Shown here piece by piece: positions 26,064-35,712 of a stretch of 64,000 bases of DNA. Origin of the DNA: JAFIEN01 sp051859505 (GTDB lineage: Bacteria > Pseudomonadota > Alphaproteobacteria > Rhodobacterales > Rhodobacteraceae); assembly GCA_051859505.1 (NCBI GenBank), contig JBHYFN010000009.1, forward strand, positions 1 through 64,000. Direction: 5' to 3'. The position numbers were made by a program, and so were the translations under genes. How positions within the stretch are numbered: the stretch's first letter is position 1; the number at the start of each line of letters is the position of its first letter. The notes beneath the pieces were generated by a model. It was not told the origin of the DNA. It did not search any database and saw nothing but the letters and a program-made list of their open reading frames with translations.

Positions 26064-27578
26064 TCAGGCCTCGGCCATCGCGGCCAAACGGTAGCTCACC
26101 GCTTCGGCGACATGGTTTTGTCGGACGTCCTCCGACAGGTCCAGATCGGCGATGGTCCGGGCAACGCGCAGGACGCGGTGATATCCGCGGGCGGTGAGGC
26201 CGAACCGTTCCGCCGCCCGGGTCAGTAGCGCCCGGCCGCCGCTGTCGGGGGCGGCGACCTGTTCGAGGAGCTGTCCTTCGGCATCGCTGTTGAGGTGGAC
26301 ACCGTCGATCCCGGCAAAGCGGCGGATCTGGACCTCGCGTGCCGAGGCGACGCGGGCGGCCACGGTTGCGGAACTGTCCCCGGATGCCGGCAGGTCGAGA
26401 TCGGCGAATGCGACCGGGGGCACGTCGACGCGCAGATCGAAACGGTCCATGAGCGGGCCGGAGATGCGGCCAAGATAATCCTCGCCACAGGCGGGTGCGC
26501 GGCCGCAGGCCCGGCCCGCATCGCTGAGGTAGCCGCATTTGCAGGGGTTGGCCGCGGCGATCAGCATGAACCGGCAGGGATAGCGGATATGGGCATTGGC
26601 GCGGGCGACGACCACCTCGCCGGTTTCGATGGGCTGGCGCAGAGTCTCGAGCACGGTGCGCGGAAATTCGGGAAACTCGTCCATGAACAGGACCCCGTTA
26701 TGCGCGAGGCTGATCTCGCCGGGTTTCGCGCCGCGTCCGCCGCCCACGATGGCCGCCATCGAGGCGGTGTGATGCGGCTCCCGAAAGGGGCGCGCGCGGC
26801 GAATGCCGCCTTCGTCGAGCAGGCCCGAGAGGGAGTGGATCATCGAAGTCTCGAGCGCTTCCTGCGCGGTCAGGGGCGGCAGGATGCCCGGCAGCCGGGC
26901 GGCGAGCATGGATTTGCCGGACCCGGGGCTGCCCACCATCATCAGGTGATGCCGTCCGGCAGCGGCGATTTCCAGCGCGCGTTTCGCCCGTTCCTGTCCC
27001 TTGACGTCGCGCAGGTCGCGCGTCGATCCTTCCGTCACAACCTCGCCGGGCTGGGCCGGTTCGATGGGCTGGGCGCCGCTGTAATGGCGGATCACCTCTG
27101 CCAGCGAGGCGGCGGCGATCACTTCGGTGGCGCTGACCCAGGCCGCCTCGGCGCCGCAGGCGCGCGGACACAGCAGCATCCGGTCCTCGTCGCCCGCGGC
27201 CAGGGCGGCCGGCAGTGCCCCGATGACGGGAACCAGCGTTCCGCCAAGCGACAGTTCGCCCAGCGCGACGGTTCGCGCGACCTCGTCCGCGGGAAGGATC
27301 TCGAGCGCCGCCAGCAGGGCCAGCGCGATGGGCAGATCGAAATGCGAGCCTTCTTTCGGCAGGTCTGCGGGCGAAAGATTGACGGTGATCCGTTTCGACG
27401 GCAAGGCGATCGCCATCGAGGTCAGCGCCGTGCGCACCCTTTCGCGCGCCTCGGATACGGCCTTGTCGGGCAGCCCGACGATGGAAAAGGCCGGCATGCC
27501 CGGCGTGATGGCGCATTGTACCTCGACAAGGCGGGCATCGACCCCTTCGAAGGCGACGGTATAGGCCAGCGCGACCAT
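26064..27578 (-). CDS. comM: YifB/ComM family Mg-chelatase-like AAA ATPase
   Basis: 504 residues from ATG 27578 (GAGG upstream, family start MVALAYTVAFEGV); an in-frame ATG 15 bases earlier is weaker. An N-terminal Lon-like domain (PAFSIVGLPDKAVSEARERVR, KRITVNLSPADLPKEGSHFDLP) precedes a Mg-chelatase ATPase with Walker A VGSPGSGKS at about 215-223 and Walker B GVLFMDEFPEF. A cysteine group (CKCGYLSDAGRACGRAPACGEDY) and a C-terminal helical lid follow. ComM is a branch-migration helicase that helps integrate DNA in transformation. The gene diverges from the NRPS gene. Confidence 0.93.
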   Translation of the reverse strand: MVALAYTVAFEGVDARLVEVQCAITPGMPAFSIVGLPDKAVSEARERVRTALTSMAIALPSKRITVNLSPADLPKEGSHFDLPIALALLAALEILPADEVARTVALGELSLGGTLVPVIGALPAALAAGDEDRMLLCPRACGAEAAWVSATEVIAAASLAEVIRHYSGAQPIEPAQPGEVVTEGSTRDLRDVKGQERAKRALEIAAAGRHHLMMVGSPGSGKSMLAARLPGILPPLTAQEALETSMIHSLSGLLDEGGIRRARPFREPHHTASMAAIVGGGRGAKPGEISLAHNGVLFMDEFPEFPRTVLETLRQPIETGEVVVARANAHIRYPCRFMLIAAANPCKCGYLSDAGRACGRAPACGEDYLGRISGPLMDRFDLRVDVPPVAFADLDLPASGDSSATVAARVASAREVQIRRFAGIDGVHLNSDAEGQLLEQVAAPDSGGRALLTRAAERFGLTARGYHRVLRVARTIADLDLSEDVRQNHVAEAVSYRLAAMAEA

Positions 27579-27848
27579 TGAGCCTCGTTCCATTTTTTCC
27601 TGACCTGACTGGGCGAGATTGGTTTAGGAATGGTTAATGACCCCGCTCCTGCCTCCTGGAGTGGATGGGTCTGCGGTCGGTCCGGTCCGGCGTTAAGGGG
27701 ATGGGCAGAAAATTCAGAGAATTGCCCGACTTCGGCCATGTGGTGTCAACCTTCCGCCCGAATTGCGAGCAAGACAGGGACTATGGGTCGGTTCATGACG
27801 GATCGGTGGGGCCAGGTAGACAAAAGCACAGTTAACTGATCCGCCCCG
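27579..27848. other. Divergent intergenic region between comM and the NRPS gene
   Basis: 270 bases, no gene supported. It must hold the comM promoter (minus) and the NRPS promoter (plus). Composition is lower in GC than the flanking genes (for example GGTTTAGGAATGGTTAATGACC at about 27620-27640 and GACAAAAGCACAGTTAACTGATC near 27819-27841). No confident -35/-10 pair, operator dyad or riboswitch was found by eye. Confidence 0.4.
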
Positions 27849-30800
27849 ATGATGCATGATAATGTCAGTAGGGTAAAAGTCGCGCGCTTGAGACAGGACA
27901 TTTCCCTTCCGATGACGCCCATGCAGCTGGGCCTTCTCTTCGAAAGCCAGCTTTCGGAGCGTGACGGTCTGAATGTTCTGCAGATCGTCTGCCGGTTCGA
28001 AGGCGAGGCGGTTGATGCCGAGGCCATGACGCGTGCCTGGCAAAGGCTTGCGGATCGGCACGAGGCGCTGCGCATCGCGATGGATCCGCTGGGGGCGCAG
28101 GGGCCGCGGATGACGATCCTGCCCCCGCTCCGGGTCGACCTGCCTTCGGAAGACTGGACCAACCGGGCCGAGGATGTTCAGGAGGGGGCCCTTGCCGAAT
28201 GGCTCAGGCGCGACCGGCGACGGGGGGTCGTGGTCGAGCACTGCCCGGCCTGGCGGCTGATGCTTCTGCGCCTTGGCCCCTTGCGGTCGGTGATGGTCTG
28301 GACCTTCCACCATTCCCTGCTGGACGGAACCAGCTTCCGGCTTCTGCTCGACGACGTGTTCGACCTCTATGACGCCTTCCGCTCGGGGTCCGAGCCATCG
28401 CCCGGGATCGTGCCGGAGGGCGGCTTCCGCGCTTTCGCGCAGCTGATGGCCGAGACGGATCATGCTGCCGGTCGCGCGCATTTCCGCGAGCTTCTGGCCG
28501 GTTATGAGAAGCCCAACGAGCTTGATCCGGTGTTTCGCGTCCCCCGGCTCGAGCCGGGCTCGCCGCGGCGGTGCCTGGATGTCCGGCACCTCGATCCGCA
28601 GGCAAGCGGCGCGCTTCGTGCGCGGGCGGCCGAGATGGGTGTCACCACGGCGACGATGCTGCAGGCGGCCTGGGGCATTGTGCTGGCCCGATGCTCGGGC
28701 CAGTCCGGGGCGGTCTTCGGCCTTACCCGGACGGGCCGGCATCTGGCGCCCGGGATGAAGGCGGCGATCGGATGCCTGATCAACACGCTGCCCTTCCGCG
28801 TCGCGCCGGGGCCCGAGACGACGCTTCAGGCGCTGCTGAAAGACCTGCGCGGGCAAACCCTTGCTCTGCATCCTCATGAGCAGACCCCGCTGAACCTGAT
28901 CGCGCAGGACTGCGAGCTTGCTTCGGGACGCGCGCTTTTCGGTTCCATCCTGATGTTCGACCGGGATTCCCTGCCCGAGCGGATGCGGGCAAGGGGGCCG
29001 GAGTGGCAGACCCGCCATATCGAAGAGATCAGCGAGATGGCGACACCGCTGACCATCGCGGTGCATGACGATCCCGCGATGATGATCCGCCTCGAATACG
29101 ACCCCGAGGTCTATGCGGCCGACGGTATCTCGCGGATTGGGGATTACCTTCTGCGGACCTTGACCGCCCTCACGGAATTGCCGGGCGAAACCCCGCTGCG
29201 TGAAATCGGGATGGTCGGCGAGGATGAGGCGGCGGCCCTGCTGAAGGCGGGGCTTCCGGCCCGGCCCACCCCGCCCGATGTGGGCGCGACCGCCCTGATC
29301 GACCGGTTCGAGGCCATCGCCGCCCGGCGCCCCACGGCGCCTGCGCTGGGCATGATCGGCACCGACACGACCCTGTCCTACCGCGCGCTTGACGAGGCGG
29401 CCAACGAGATGGCGCACAGATTGCGCGCGGCCGGTGTCGGTCCGGGCGATCTGGTCGGGATCGCCCTGCCGCGCAGTCCGCAGTTCATCGTCACCCTGCT
29501 GGGCATTCTGAAGGCCGAGGCGGCCTTCATGCCGTTCGACATCGCCGTTCCGCCGGCCACGCTTTCGGGAATGCTCGCCCGGTCCGGTGCGGCCTGCATC
29601 GTGGCCGAGGCCCCGGTCCCGTCCTGGATCGGGACGGCCGGCATCCCCTGCCTCGCCCCGGTTGTCGCGGTGGCCAAGGGAGGCGCGCCCCCGGCCCCGC
29701 TGCCGCGGGGCCCGCATGATCCGGCCCGGCTTGCCTATGTCATCCATACCTCGGGAACGACCGGACAGCCGAAAGGGGTTGCCGTTCCCCATCGTGCCCT
29801 TTCGCATCACGCCGCCGCGATGATCGACGCTTTCGAGCTGACCGAGGCGGACAGCGTGCTGCAATTCATCAGCCTCGGGTTCGACATCTCGATAGAAGAG
29901 ATCCTGCCGACCCTGGTTGCAGGCGCGCGCCTTGTCCTGCGCGATGATGAATCCGTTGGGTCGATGTCGGCCTTTCTCGCGGGGATCGCCTCGGAAAGGG
30001 TGACGGTCGTCAACCTGCCGACGGCCTTCTGGCACCTGCTGGTCGAGCATCTGGATGCACTGGGCGGCAAGCTGCCGCCAAGCCTGGGGTTAATGGTCGT
30101 GGGGGGCGAAAAGGTGTCGGCGCCGAACCTCGCGCGGTGGCGACGACGCTTTCCGGATCTGCGCTGGCTCAACGGCTATGGCCCGACCGAAACCACGATC
30201 ACCGCCACCGTGTTCGATCCCGACAGGGACGTGTTCGACGGAAGTGACGTGCCGATCGGACGCCCTGTCGGCCATGCCCGCGCCTATGTCCTGACAGAGG
30301 ACCGCGCGCTTGCGCCGATGGGTGTGGCGGGCGAGCTCTGGATCGGCGGGCCGGCCGTCGCCACAGGCTATCTGCACCGGCCCGATCTGACGGCGCCTGT
30401 CTTCCTGCCCGATCCGTTCGATCCGGCCGAAGGATCGCGGATCTATCGCACGGGCGACCGGGCCTTCTGGCGGCCTGATGGCACTCTGGCCTATCGCGGC
30501 AGGGCGGATCGTCAGGTCAAGCTGCGGGGATACCGGATCGAGCTTGCCGCGATCGAGGCCGCCCTCGAGGCCGAGCCGGAGATCGCTCAGGCCGTCGTGG
30601 CGGTTGATGCCCCCGAAACGGCGGCGGCACGTCTGCTTGCCTGGGTGCGGCCGCACGGCCGGCTGACGCTGCCCGAGCCGGAAGAGCTGCGCCAGCGCCT
30701 TTCCCGCCGGCTTGCCGCGCCGCTTGTTCCCCTGATCCTGCCGATCACCACCTTCCCCGAAACCGCAGGCGGCAAGATCGACATGGCCCGCCTGCCGCGC

Positions 30801-31907
30801 CCCGTCGCGGCCGAACCCGTGCACGCCCGACTGGTGGAGGCCGACCCTGCGGCCGAGCGTATCTGCACGATTTTCAAGGATCTTCTGGGGGTCGAGGATA
30901 TCCCGCCCGATGCATCCTTCTTCGATCTTGGCGGGCATTCGCTGCTGTCCATTCGCCTGATGAGCCAGATCGAGGGCGCTTTCGGCACCCGGCTGTCCCT
31001 TGCCGATCTTTACGACGATCCGACGCCCCGGGGCATTGCGGCCCGGCTGCGCGGCATGGATGACGCGTCGGTTCCGAACTGCCTGATCCCGATCCAGCCG
31101 GAAGGGCAAAGGCCGCCGCTTCTGGCGCTGCATATCCTTGGGCCGAATGCGGCCTATTACCGGCCGCTTGCGGCCCATCTGGGTGGGGATCAGCCGCTGA
31201 TCGGCCTGACGATGGACCTGCTCGATCCGGCGACGCCGACCAATCTGGCCGATATTGCCGCGATCTACCGCGCGAATATCGAAAGGGAATTCCCAACCGG
31301 GCCGGTTTCGTTGATTGCCGTGTCGCAGGGGGCTTATGTGGCCTTCGAACTCGCACAGCAGTTGCATGCGGCGGGCCGGGATGTGGCGGGGCTCTATCTG
31401 ATCGACGCGACCGGGCCGGGTGGCCGCCCGCAGATCGCCCGGCGCAAACCGCTTGGTCATTACGCCAGGGCGCTGGTGACAAACCTGCCCGGAGTGATCA
31501 AGGGCAGGACCGATGACCTGCGCGTCGCCATCGCCTTCCATACCGAGAAGCTGCGGATCCGACTGGCGGAAAGGCTGGCCCGAAGGGATCTCTCGACCGT
31601 GTCGATCACGACGCATCAGGCGGTGCTGGAACTGCGGATCGACGAATACCAGCCGCAGCCCTTTCCGCGCCGCATGACGATCTTCCGGTCAACCCATGAC
31701 GACAGGGACACTCCGGAAGCGATCCGAAGCGGCCTTGGCTGGTCGGACGTCGCGGTCGGCGGCTTCGAACTTGTCGACCTGCCGGGCGACCATCTGTCGA
31801 TCCTCGAAGAACCGAATGTGACGCATCTGGCCCTGGAGTTGACCCGGCGTCTGTCCCCGTCAGAAGCGGGGCAGGGTGCAGTCCCTGCCCGGACCGCAGC
31901 CCTCTAG
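27849..31907 (+). CDS. Single-module nonribosomal peptide synthetase (C-A-PCP-TE)
   Basis: 1352 residues. Condensation domain (about 15-440) opens with PMTPMQLGLLF and has the active site HHSLLDG at about 154-160. The adenylation domain (about 480-990) shows A3 TSGTTGQPKG (near 634), A5 NGYGPTETT, A7 YRTGDR, A8 GRADRQVKLRGYRIE and A10 GGKIDM. The carrier domain has DLGGHSLLS with the phosphopantetheine serine at about 1031. The thioesterase has AVSQGA with nucleophile about S1159 and H at about 1315 (GDHLS). The nucleophile elbow starts with Ala instead of Gly. By eye the A-domain pocket reads D-I-E-N-V-G-G-I-T-K, which I cannot match to a substrate. No tailoring, export or dedicated phosphopantetheinyl transferase gene is adjacent. 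The ribosome site is weak. Confidence 0.92.
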   Translation: MMHDNVSRVKVARLRQDISLPMTPMQLGLLFESQLSERDGLNVLQIVCRFEGEAVDAEAMTRAWQRLADRHEALRIAMDPLGAQGPRMTILPPLRVDLPSEDWTNRAEDVQEGALAEWLRRDRRRGVVVEHCPAWRLMLLRLGPLRSVMVWTFHHSLLDGTSFRLLLDDVFDLYDAFRSGSEPSPGIVPEGGFRAFAQLMAETDHAAGRAHFRELLAGYEKPNELDPVFRVPRLEPGSPRRCLDVRHLDPQASGALRARAAEMGVTTATMLQAAWGIVLARCSGQSGAVFGLTRTGRHLAPGMKAAIGCLINTLPFRVAPGPETTLQALLKDLRGQTLALHPHEQTPLNLIAQDCELASGRALFGSILMFDRDSLPERMRARGPEWQTRHIEEISEMATPLTIAVHDDPAMMIRLEYDPEVYAADGISRIGDYLLRTLTALTELPGETPLREIGMVGEDEAAALLKAGLPARPTPPDVGATALIDRFEAIAARRPTAPALGMIGTDTTLSYRALDEAANEMAHRLRAAGVGPGDLVGIALPRSPQFIVTLLGILKAEAAFMPFDIAVPPATLSGMLARSGAACIVAEAPVPSWIGTAGIPCLAPVVAVAKGGAPPAPLPRGPHDPARLAYVIHTSGTTGQPKGVAVPHRALSHHAAAMIDAFELTEADSVLQFISLGFDISIEEILPTLVAGARLVLRDDESVGSMSAFLAGIASERVTVVNLPTAFWHLLVEHLDALGGKLPPSLGLMVVGGEKVSAPNLARWRRRFPDLRWLNGYGPTETTITATVFDPDRDVFDGSDVPIGRPVGHARAYVLTEDRALAPMGVAGELWIGGPAVATGYLHRPDLTAPVFLPDPFDPAEGSRIYRTGDRAFWRPDGTLAYRGRADRQVKLRGYRIELAAIEAALEAEPEIAQAVVAVDAPETAAARLLAWVRPHGRLTLPEPEELRQRLSRRLAAPLVPLILPITTFPETAGGKIDMARLPRPVAAEPVHARLVEADPAAERICTIFKDLLGVEDIPPDASFFDLGGHSLLSIRLMSQIEGAFGTRLSLADLYDDPTPRGIAARLRGMDDASVPNCLIPIQPEGQRPPLLALHILGPNAAYYRPLAAHLGGDQPLIGLTMDLLDPATPTNLADIAAIYRANIEREFPTGPVSLIAVSQGAYVAFELAQQLHAAGRDVAGLYLIDATGPGGRPQIARRKPLGHYARALVTNLPGVIKGRTDDLRVAIAFHTEKLRIRLAERLARRDLSTVSITTHQAVLELRIDEYQPQPFPRRMTIFRSTHDDRDTPEAIRSGLGWSDVAVGGFELVDLPGDHLSILEEPNVTHLALELTRRLSPSEAGQGAVPARTAAL

Positions 31908-31947
31908 CGCCAAGCCGCCCAGTCCAGCCCGCCCGGACTCCACCCCG

Positions 31948-31961
31948 CGCCCCAAGGGGCG
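31948..31961. terminator. Short hairpin between the convergent NRPS and glyA genes
   Basis: CGCCCC (31948-31953) and GGGGCG (31956-31961) form a 6-bp GC stem with a two-base loop in the 60-base gap between convergent stops. There is no clear T-run on either strand, so at best it is a weak or factor-assisted terminator. Confidence 0.35.
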
Positions 31962-31967
31962 AAACGG

Positions 31968-33263
31968 CTAGAGCCCCGGATAGATCGGGAAGCGGGCGCA
32001 AAGCGCCTCGACCTCGGCCCGCACCTTGTCCTCGACCGCCGCGTTGCCCTCTTCGCCATTGGCCGCCAGCCCGTCCGTCACCTCGACGATCCAGCGGGCG
32101 ATCTGGCGGAACTCCTCCTCGGCGAAACCACGCGTCGTGGCGGCGGGCGAGCCGAGCCGGATGCCCGAGGTCACGGTGGGCTTTTCGGGGTCGAAGGGGA
32201 TGCCGTTCTTGTTGCAGGTGATATGCGCGCGCCCCAGCGCCTTTTCGGTGGCATTGCCCTTCACGCCCTTGGGCCGCAGGTCCACCAGCATGACATGGGT
32301 ATCGGTGCCGCCGGTGACGATATCGAGGCCACCCTTCATCAGCTCATCCGCCAGCGCCTGGGCGTTCTTGATGACCTGTTCCTGATAGGTCTTGAACTCG
32401 GGTCGGAGCGCCTCGCCAAAGGCCACGGCCTTGGCGGCGATCACATGCATCAGGGGCCCGCCCTGGATGCCGGGGAAGATGGCCGAGTTGACCTTCTTGG
32501 CGATCGCCTCGTCATCGGTCAGGATCATGCCGCCGCGCGGGCCGCGCAGCGTCTTGTGCGTCGTGGTCGTGGCAACATGCGCATGCGGGAAAGGCGAGGG
32601 GTAAAGGCCCGCCGCCACCAGCCCCGCGAAATGGGCCATGTCGACCAGGAGCCATGCACCCACGCTGTCGGCAATCTCGCGCATCTTCGCAAAGTCGATG
32701 ATCCGCGGAATGGCCGAGCCGCCGGCGATGATCATCTTGGGCAGATGTTCCGCCGCCAGCGCCGCGATCTGGTCATAGTCGATCTGGCTGTCCTGCTGGC
32801 GCACGCCGTATTGCACCGCGTTGAACCACTTGCCCGACTGGTTGGGTTTCGCCCCATGCGTCAGGTGGCCGCCGGCATCGAGGCTCATCCCCAGGATCGT
32901 GTCGCCGGGCTGCAGAAGCGCCGTGAACACGCCCTGATTGGCCTGGCTGCCCGAGTTGGGCTGAACATTGGCAAAGCCGCAGCCGAACAGCTCGCAGGCG
33001 CGTTCGATGGCCAGCGTCTCGGCGATGTCGACGAACTGGCAGCCGCCGTAATAGCGCTTGCCCGGATAGCCTTCGGCATATTTGTTCGTCATCACGCCGC
33101 CCTGCGCCTCCATCACGGCGGCCGAGACGATGTTCTCCGAGGCGATCAGCTCGATCTCGGTCTGCTGGCGGTGCAGCTCCTTGCGGATGGCATCATGGAT
33201 CGCCGGGTCGCGCGAAGCGAGCGTTTCGGTGAAAAAGCCGTTATCGCGGGTTGGGGCGTTCAT
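31968..33263 (-). CDS. glyA: Serine hydroxymethyltransferase
   Basis: 431 residues from ATG 33263. Family landmarks: ELIASENIVSAAVMEAQG, YAEGYPGKRYYGG, LDAGGHLTHG, DMAHFAGLVAAG, and VATTTTHKTLRGPRGG with the PLP lysine at about K237. It interconverts serine and glycine with tetrahydrofolate as one-carbon acceptor. It diverges from nadK across 177 bases. No glycine riboswitch was recognised in that gap. Confidence 0.97.
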   Translation of the reverse strand: MNAPTRDNGFFTETLASRDPAIHDAIRKELHRQQTEIELIASENIVSAAVMEAQGGVMTNKYAEGYPGKRYYGGCQFVDIAETLAIERACELFGCGFANVQPNSGSQANQGVFTALLQPGDTILGMSLDAGGHLTHGAKPNQSGKWFNAVQYGVRQQDSQIDYDQIAALAAEHLPKMIIAGGSAIPRIIDFAKMREIADSVGAWLLVDMAHFAGLVAAGLYPSPFPHAHVATTTTHKTLRGPRGGMILTDDEAIAKKVNSAIFPGIQGGPLMHVIAAKAVAFGEALRPEFKTYQEQVIKNAQALADELMKGGLDIVTGGTDTHVMLVDLRPKGVKGNATEKALGRAHITCNKNGIPFDPEKPTVTSGIRLGSPAATTRGFAEEEFRQIARWIVEVTDGLAANGEEGNAAVEDKVRAEVEALCARFPIYPGL

Positions 33264-33440
33264 GGGGGGATCCTTCTGACGGACAAGCTCTGATCGGATG
33301 CGGTTACATAGCGCGACAGATGCTGTCCAGAAAGGGGCAAAACGACGAAAGATTGTTGCGCACCGGCATCCGGGCTCTATAGCGCTTGCCATTTCGCCGG
33401 GGCTGGCGGACAAGTTGCAACACGCAAAAGGGGTTTTGCC

Positions 33441-34205
33441 ATGCCGGGCCTGCGCATCGCCTTTACCGCCAGCGATGCGCCCATCGCGCAAGAGGCGGCC
33501 GAGCTGCTGGACCGGCGCTATGCCGGTGTTCCCTTCGATGAGGCCGATATCGTCGTGGCGCTGGGCGGGGATGGCTTCATGCTGCAGACCCTGCATGCCA
33601 CCGAAGCGCGGGGCATTCCCGTCTACGGGATGAACCGCGGCACCGTGGGCTTTCTGATGAACGCCTATGACGAAGCCGACCTTCCCGAACGGCTGGCCGC
33701 GGCCGAGGTGGCGGTGATCAACCCGCTGGCAATGCGTGCCACCACCGTCGAGGGCGAGGTTCAGGAGGGCCTTGCCATCAACGAGGTCAGCCTTCTGCGC
33801 ATGGGGCCGCAGGCGGCCAAGCTGCGGATCACCGTCGATGACCGGCTCAGGATGGAAGAGCTTGTCTGCGACGGCGCGCTTGTCGCCACGCCGGCCGGTT
33901 CGACCGCCTACAACTATTCCGCGCATGGGCCGATCCTGCCCATCGGCTCGGGCGTGCTGGCGCTGACGGCCATCGCCCCGTTCCGGCCGCGCCGCTGGCG
34001 GGGGGCGATCCTGCCGGTCTCTGCCGTCGTGCGGTTCGACATCTGCGATCCGCACAAACGCCCGGTCATGGCCGATGCGGATTCGCGTTCGGTCCGCAAT
34101 GTGGCCTCGGTCGAGGTGCGCAGCGAACCCGCGGTCAGCCACCGCATCCTGTTCGATCCCGGCCACGGGCTGGAGGAGCGGTTGATCCGGGAACAATTCG
34201 CCTGA
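33441..34205 (+). CDS. nadK: NAD kinase
   Basis: 254 residues. The diacylglycerol-kinase-like fold is shown by VVALGGDGFML (GGDG at 42-45), VYGMNRGTVGFLMN, LAINEVSLLRM and ATPAGSTAYNYSAHGPILP. It phosphorylates NAD at the 2' position to give NADP in the cytoplasm. GGGG precedes ATG 33441 at a plausible distance. Short N-terminus is usual for alphaproteobacterial members. It converges with the GNAT gene. Confidence 0.95.
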   Translation: MPGLRIAFTASDAPIAQEAAELLDRRYAGVPFDEADIVVALGGDGFMLQTLHATEARGIPVYGMNRGTVGFLMNAYDEADLPERLAAAEVAVINPLAMRATTVEGEVQEGLAINEVSLLRMGPQAAKLRITVDDRLRMEELVCDGALVATPAGSTAYNYSAHGPILPIGSGVLALTAIAPFRPRRWRGAILPVSAVVRFDICDPHKRPVMADADSRSVRNVASVEVRSEPAVSHRILFDPGHGLEERLIREQFA

Positions 34206-34250
34206 GCCTTGCTCGGGCGGCCCTCACGCCGGGGCCAAGGTGGCGCCGGG

Positions 34251-34829
34251 TCAAAGCCGTCGCACCATGGTGGTGGCCGAGCGAAACCCGAAGACATGCC
34301 GCAACAGCCCCGTCGATTGCGTCCGGATCGGAAGGTAGCCTTCGCGTTCATAAAGCGCGCGGGCGCGGTCATTGCCTTCGATCACGTCAAGCCGGGCTTC
34401 GCGATAGCCGCGGGCCACCGCCTCGCGGGCGAAGGCGCGCAGCAACGCGGTGCCCACGCCCTGACCGCGCATCGACGGCTCTACAAAGATGCCGTCCATC
34501 AGAAAGCGGCGATTGTCGGTATCGCGCGACAGGGCCGACAGGACCGCCATCCGCCATGCAGCGCCGGCCCAGCCATAGACCCGCGCCATGTCGCGATAGC
34601 CGCCGCCCACCAGCGCGCCCCGAGGGGTCTTGAAGCCGACGACCCCGATGATCCGGCCGTCCTCATCCAGGGCGCAAAGCGCGTGATCGGGGCTCAGCGT
34701 CGCCTCGAAAAAGGCAAGCGCCCGGTCGCGCGGGCCCATGGCGCGACCAAGCTTGCCGCCAAACGCCTCCCAATAGAGGGCGGCGACGACGGGCCTTTCG
34801 GCCTCGGGAAAACCCGGTGTGATCTTCAT
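34251..34829 (-). CDS. GNAT-family N-acetyltransferase
   Basis: 192 residues. The acetyl-CoA loop is MRGQGVGTALLRAFAREA (R/Q-x-x-G-x-G/A), followed by ARLDVIEGNDRARALYEREGY, the typical strand 5 to helix 4 transition. The N-terminal part is ITPGFPEAERPVVAALYWEAFGGKLGRAMGPR. Acceptor substrate is unknown. It stands alone, convergent with nadK and upstream of nothing in its own direction. Confidence 0.9.
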   Translation of the reverse strand: MKITPGFPEAERPVVAALYWEAFGGKLGRAMGPRDRALAFFEATLSPDHALCALDEDGRIIGVVGFKTPRGALVGGGYRDMARVYGWAGAAWRMAVLSALSRDTDNRRFLMDGIFVEPSMRGQGVGTALLRAFAREAVARGYREARLDVIEGNDRARALYEREGYLPIRTQSTGLLRHVFGFRSATTMVRRL

Positions 34830-34854
34830 GACCGCCTGTCAGGGCCTTTCCGCG

Positions 34855-35712
34855 TCACGCCGGTCTTTGCAGTTCCGCTTCATGTCCGACCCCCAATATC
34901 CAACCCTCCCTTTGAACACTGGCGGCAGGGGGCGGCGCAAGCAACGCCTCTGTCGTGGCAGGCGAGAGGCGGGAAAGCGCGCTCGCCAGCACCCGGACCT
35001 GTGCTGCGTCGCGGATCTCGTTGGGCAGGGCCTCGGCCGCGATCCGCGCCGAGAGGAGCGAGGGCCAGATCTCGACCAGCGTGATCGGGGCGGCGTCCCG
35101 CTGAAAAGGCCAGACCGCGAGGCGCCCGGCAAATCGCCGGCGGATCCGTTCAAGCACAGGCATCCCCAGCAAGGCCTGAGAGCCGACAGATCCCGCACCG
35201 GACAGTTGCCAGATCTCGAAACTGCCCTTTGCCGCCAGTTCCGTGGCGCGGCGGGCGGGTGTCCAGCAAAAGGTCCGGGCCTTTCCGCGGCGCGGCAGGT
35301 GGGGGATCTCGCGCTTCAGGCCGTTGCCCCAGAAGGGGCCGACCCTTGGGAAGTGGCTATTCATCAGGGCGGCCACGTCGAAGCGGTTGTTCTCTTTCGG
35401 CCTGTCCTCGATCCGGTCGTCCAGCCAGTGCCAGAGCGCGAGGGGATCCGGGCTGCCGGTCAGCGCCTCGGCAAAGCCGTCGGGCGCGGCGAAGGGAAAG
35501 TCGAAACCGGCAAGCACCCGCTGCCCGCGCCCCATCGCCTTGTCGAGCCGCGTGACGATCCAGTCTTCGGCAAGCTGACGGTTGCGCAGATAGACCGGCG
35601 CCTCTGTGCCATCCGCGCCGCTCTGGCAGGCCCAGATCGCATCGCGCTTCGGTTTGGGGCCCCGGTCCCTGCCGCCGGACCAGTCGACCATGAGGACGGT
35701 ATCAAAGCTCAT
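34855..35712 (-). CDS. Uncharacterised protein coupled to mobA (DUF429-like?)
   Basis: 285 residues from ATG 35712, which overlaps the mobA stop by 4 bases. It starts FDTVLMVDWSGGRDRGPKP and contains LAGFDFPFAAPDG and a conserved LVEIWPSLLS. These acidic positions (D9, D80s) on alternating strands suggest an RNase H-like fold of the DUF429 kind, but this is a by-eye impression. In related genomes such genes follow mobA and are often labelled as molybdopterin-guanine dinucleotide synthesis proteins on context only. No signal peptide or membrane segment. The biochemical role is unknown. Confidence 0.75.
   Translation of the reverse strand: MSFDTVLMVDWSGGRDRGPKPKRDAIWACQSGADGTEAPVYLRNRQLAEDWIVTRLDKAMGRGQRVLAGFDFPFAAPDGFAEALTGSPDPLALWHWLDDRIEDRPKENNRFDVAALMNSHFPRVGPFWGNGLKREIPHLPRRGKARTFCWTPARRATELAAKGSFEIWQLSGAGSVGSQALLGMPVLERIRRRFAGRLAVWPFQRDAAPITLVEIWPSLLSARIAAEALPNEIRDAAQVRVLASALSRLSPATTEALLAPPPAASVQREGWILGVGHEAELQRPA

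Noticed and set aside
27849..31907. Indigoidine synthetase
   Set aside because: No oxidation domain is inserted in the A domain, and no companion pigment genes are adjacent.
33264..33440. Glycine riboswitch upstream of glyA
   Set aside because: The conserved aptamer cores could not be found on the minus strand of this gap.
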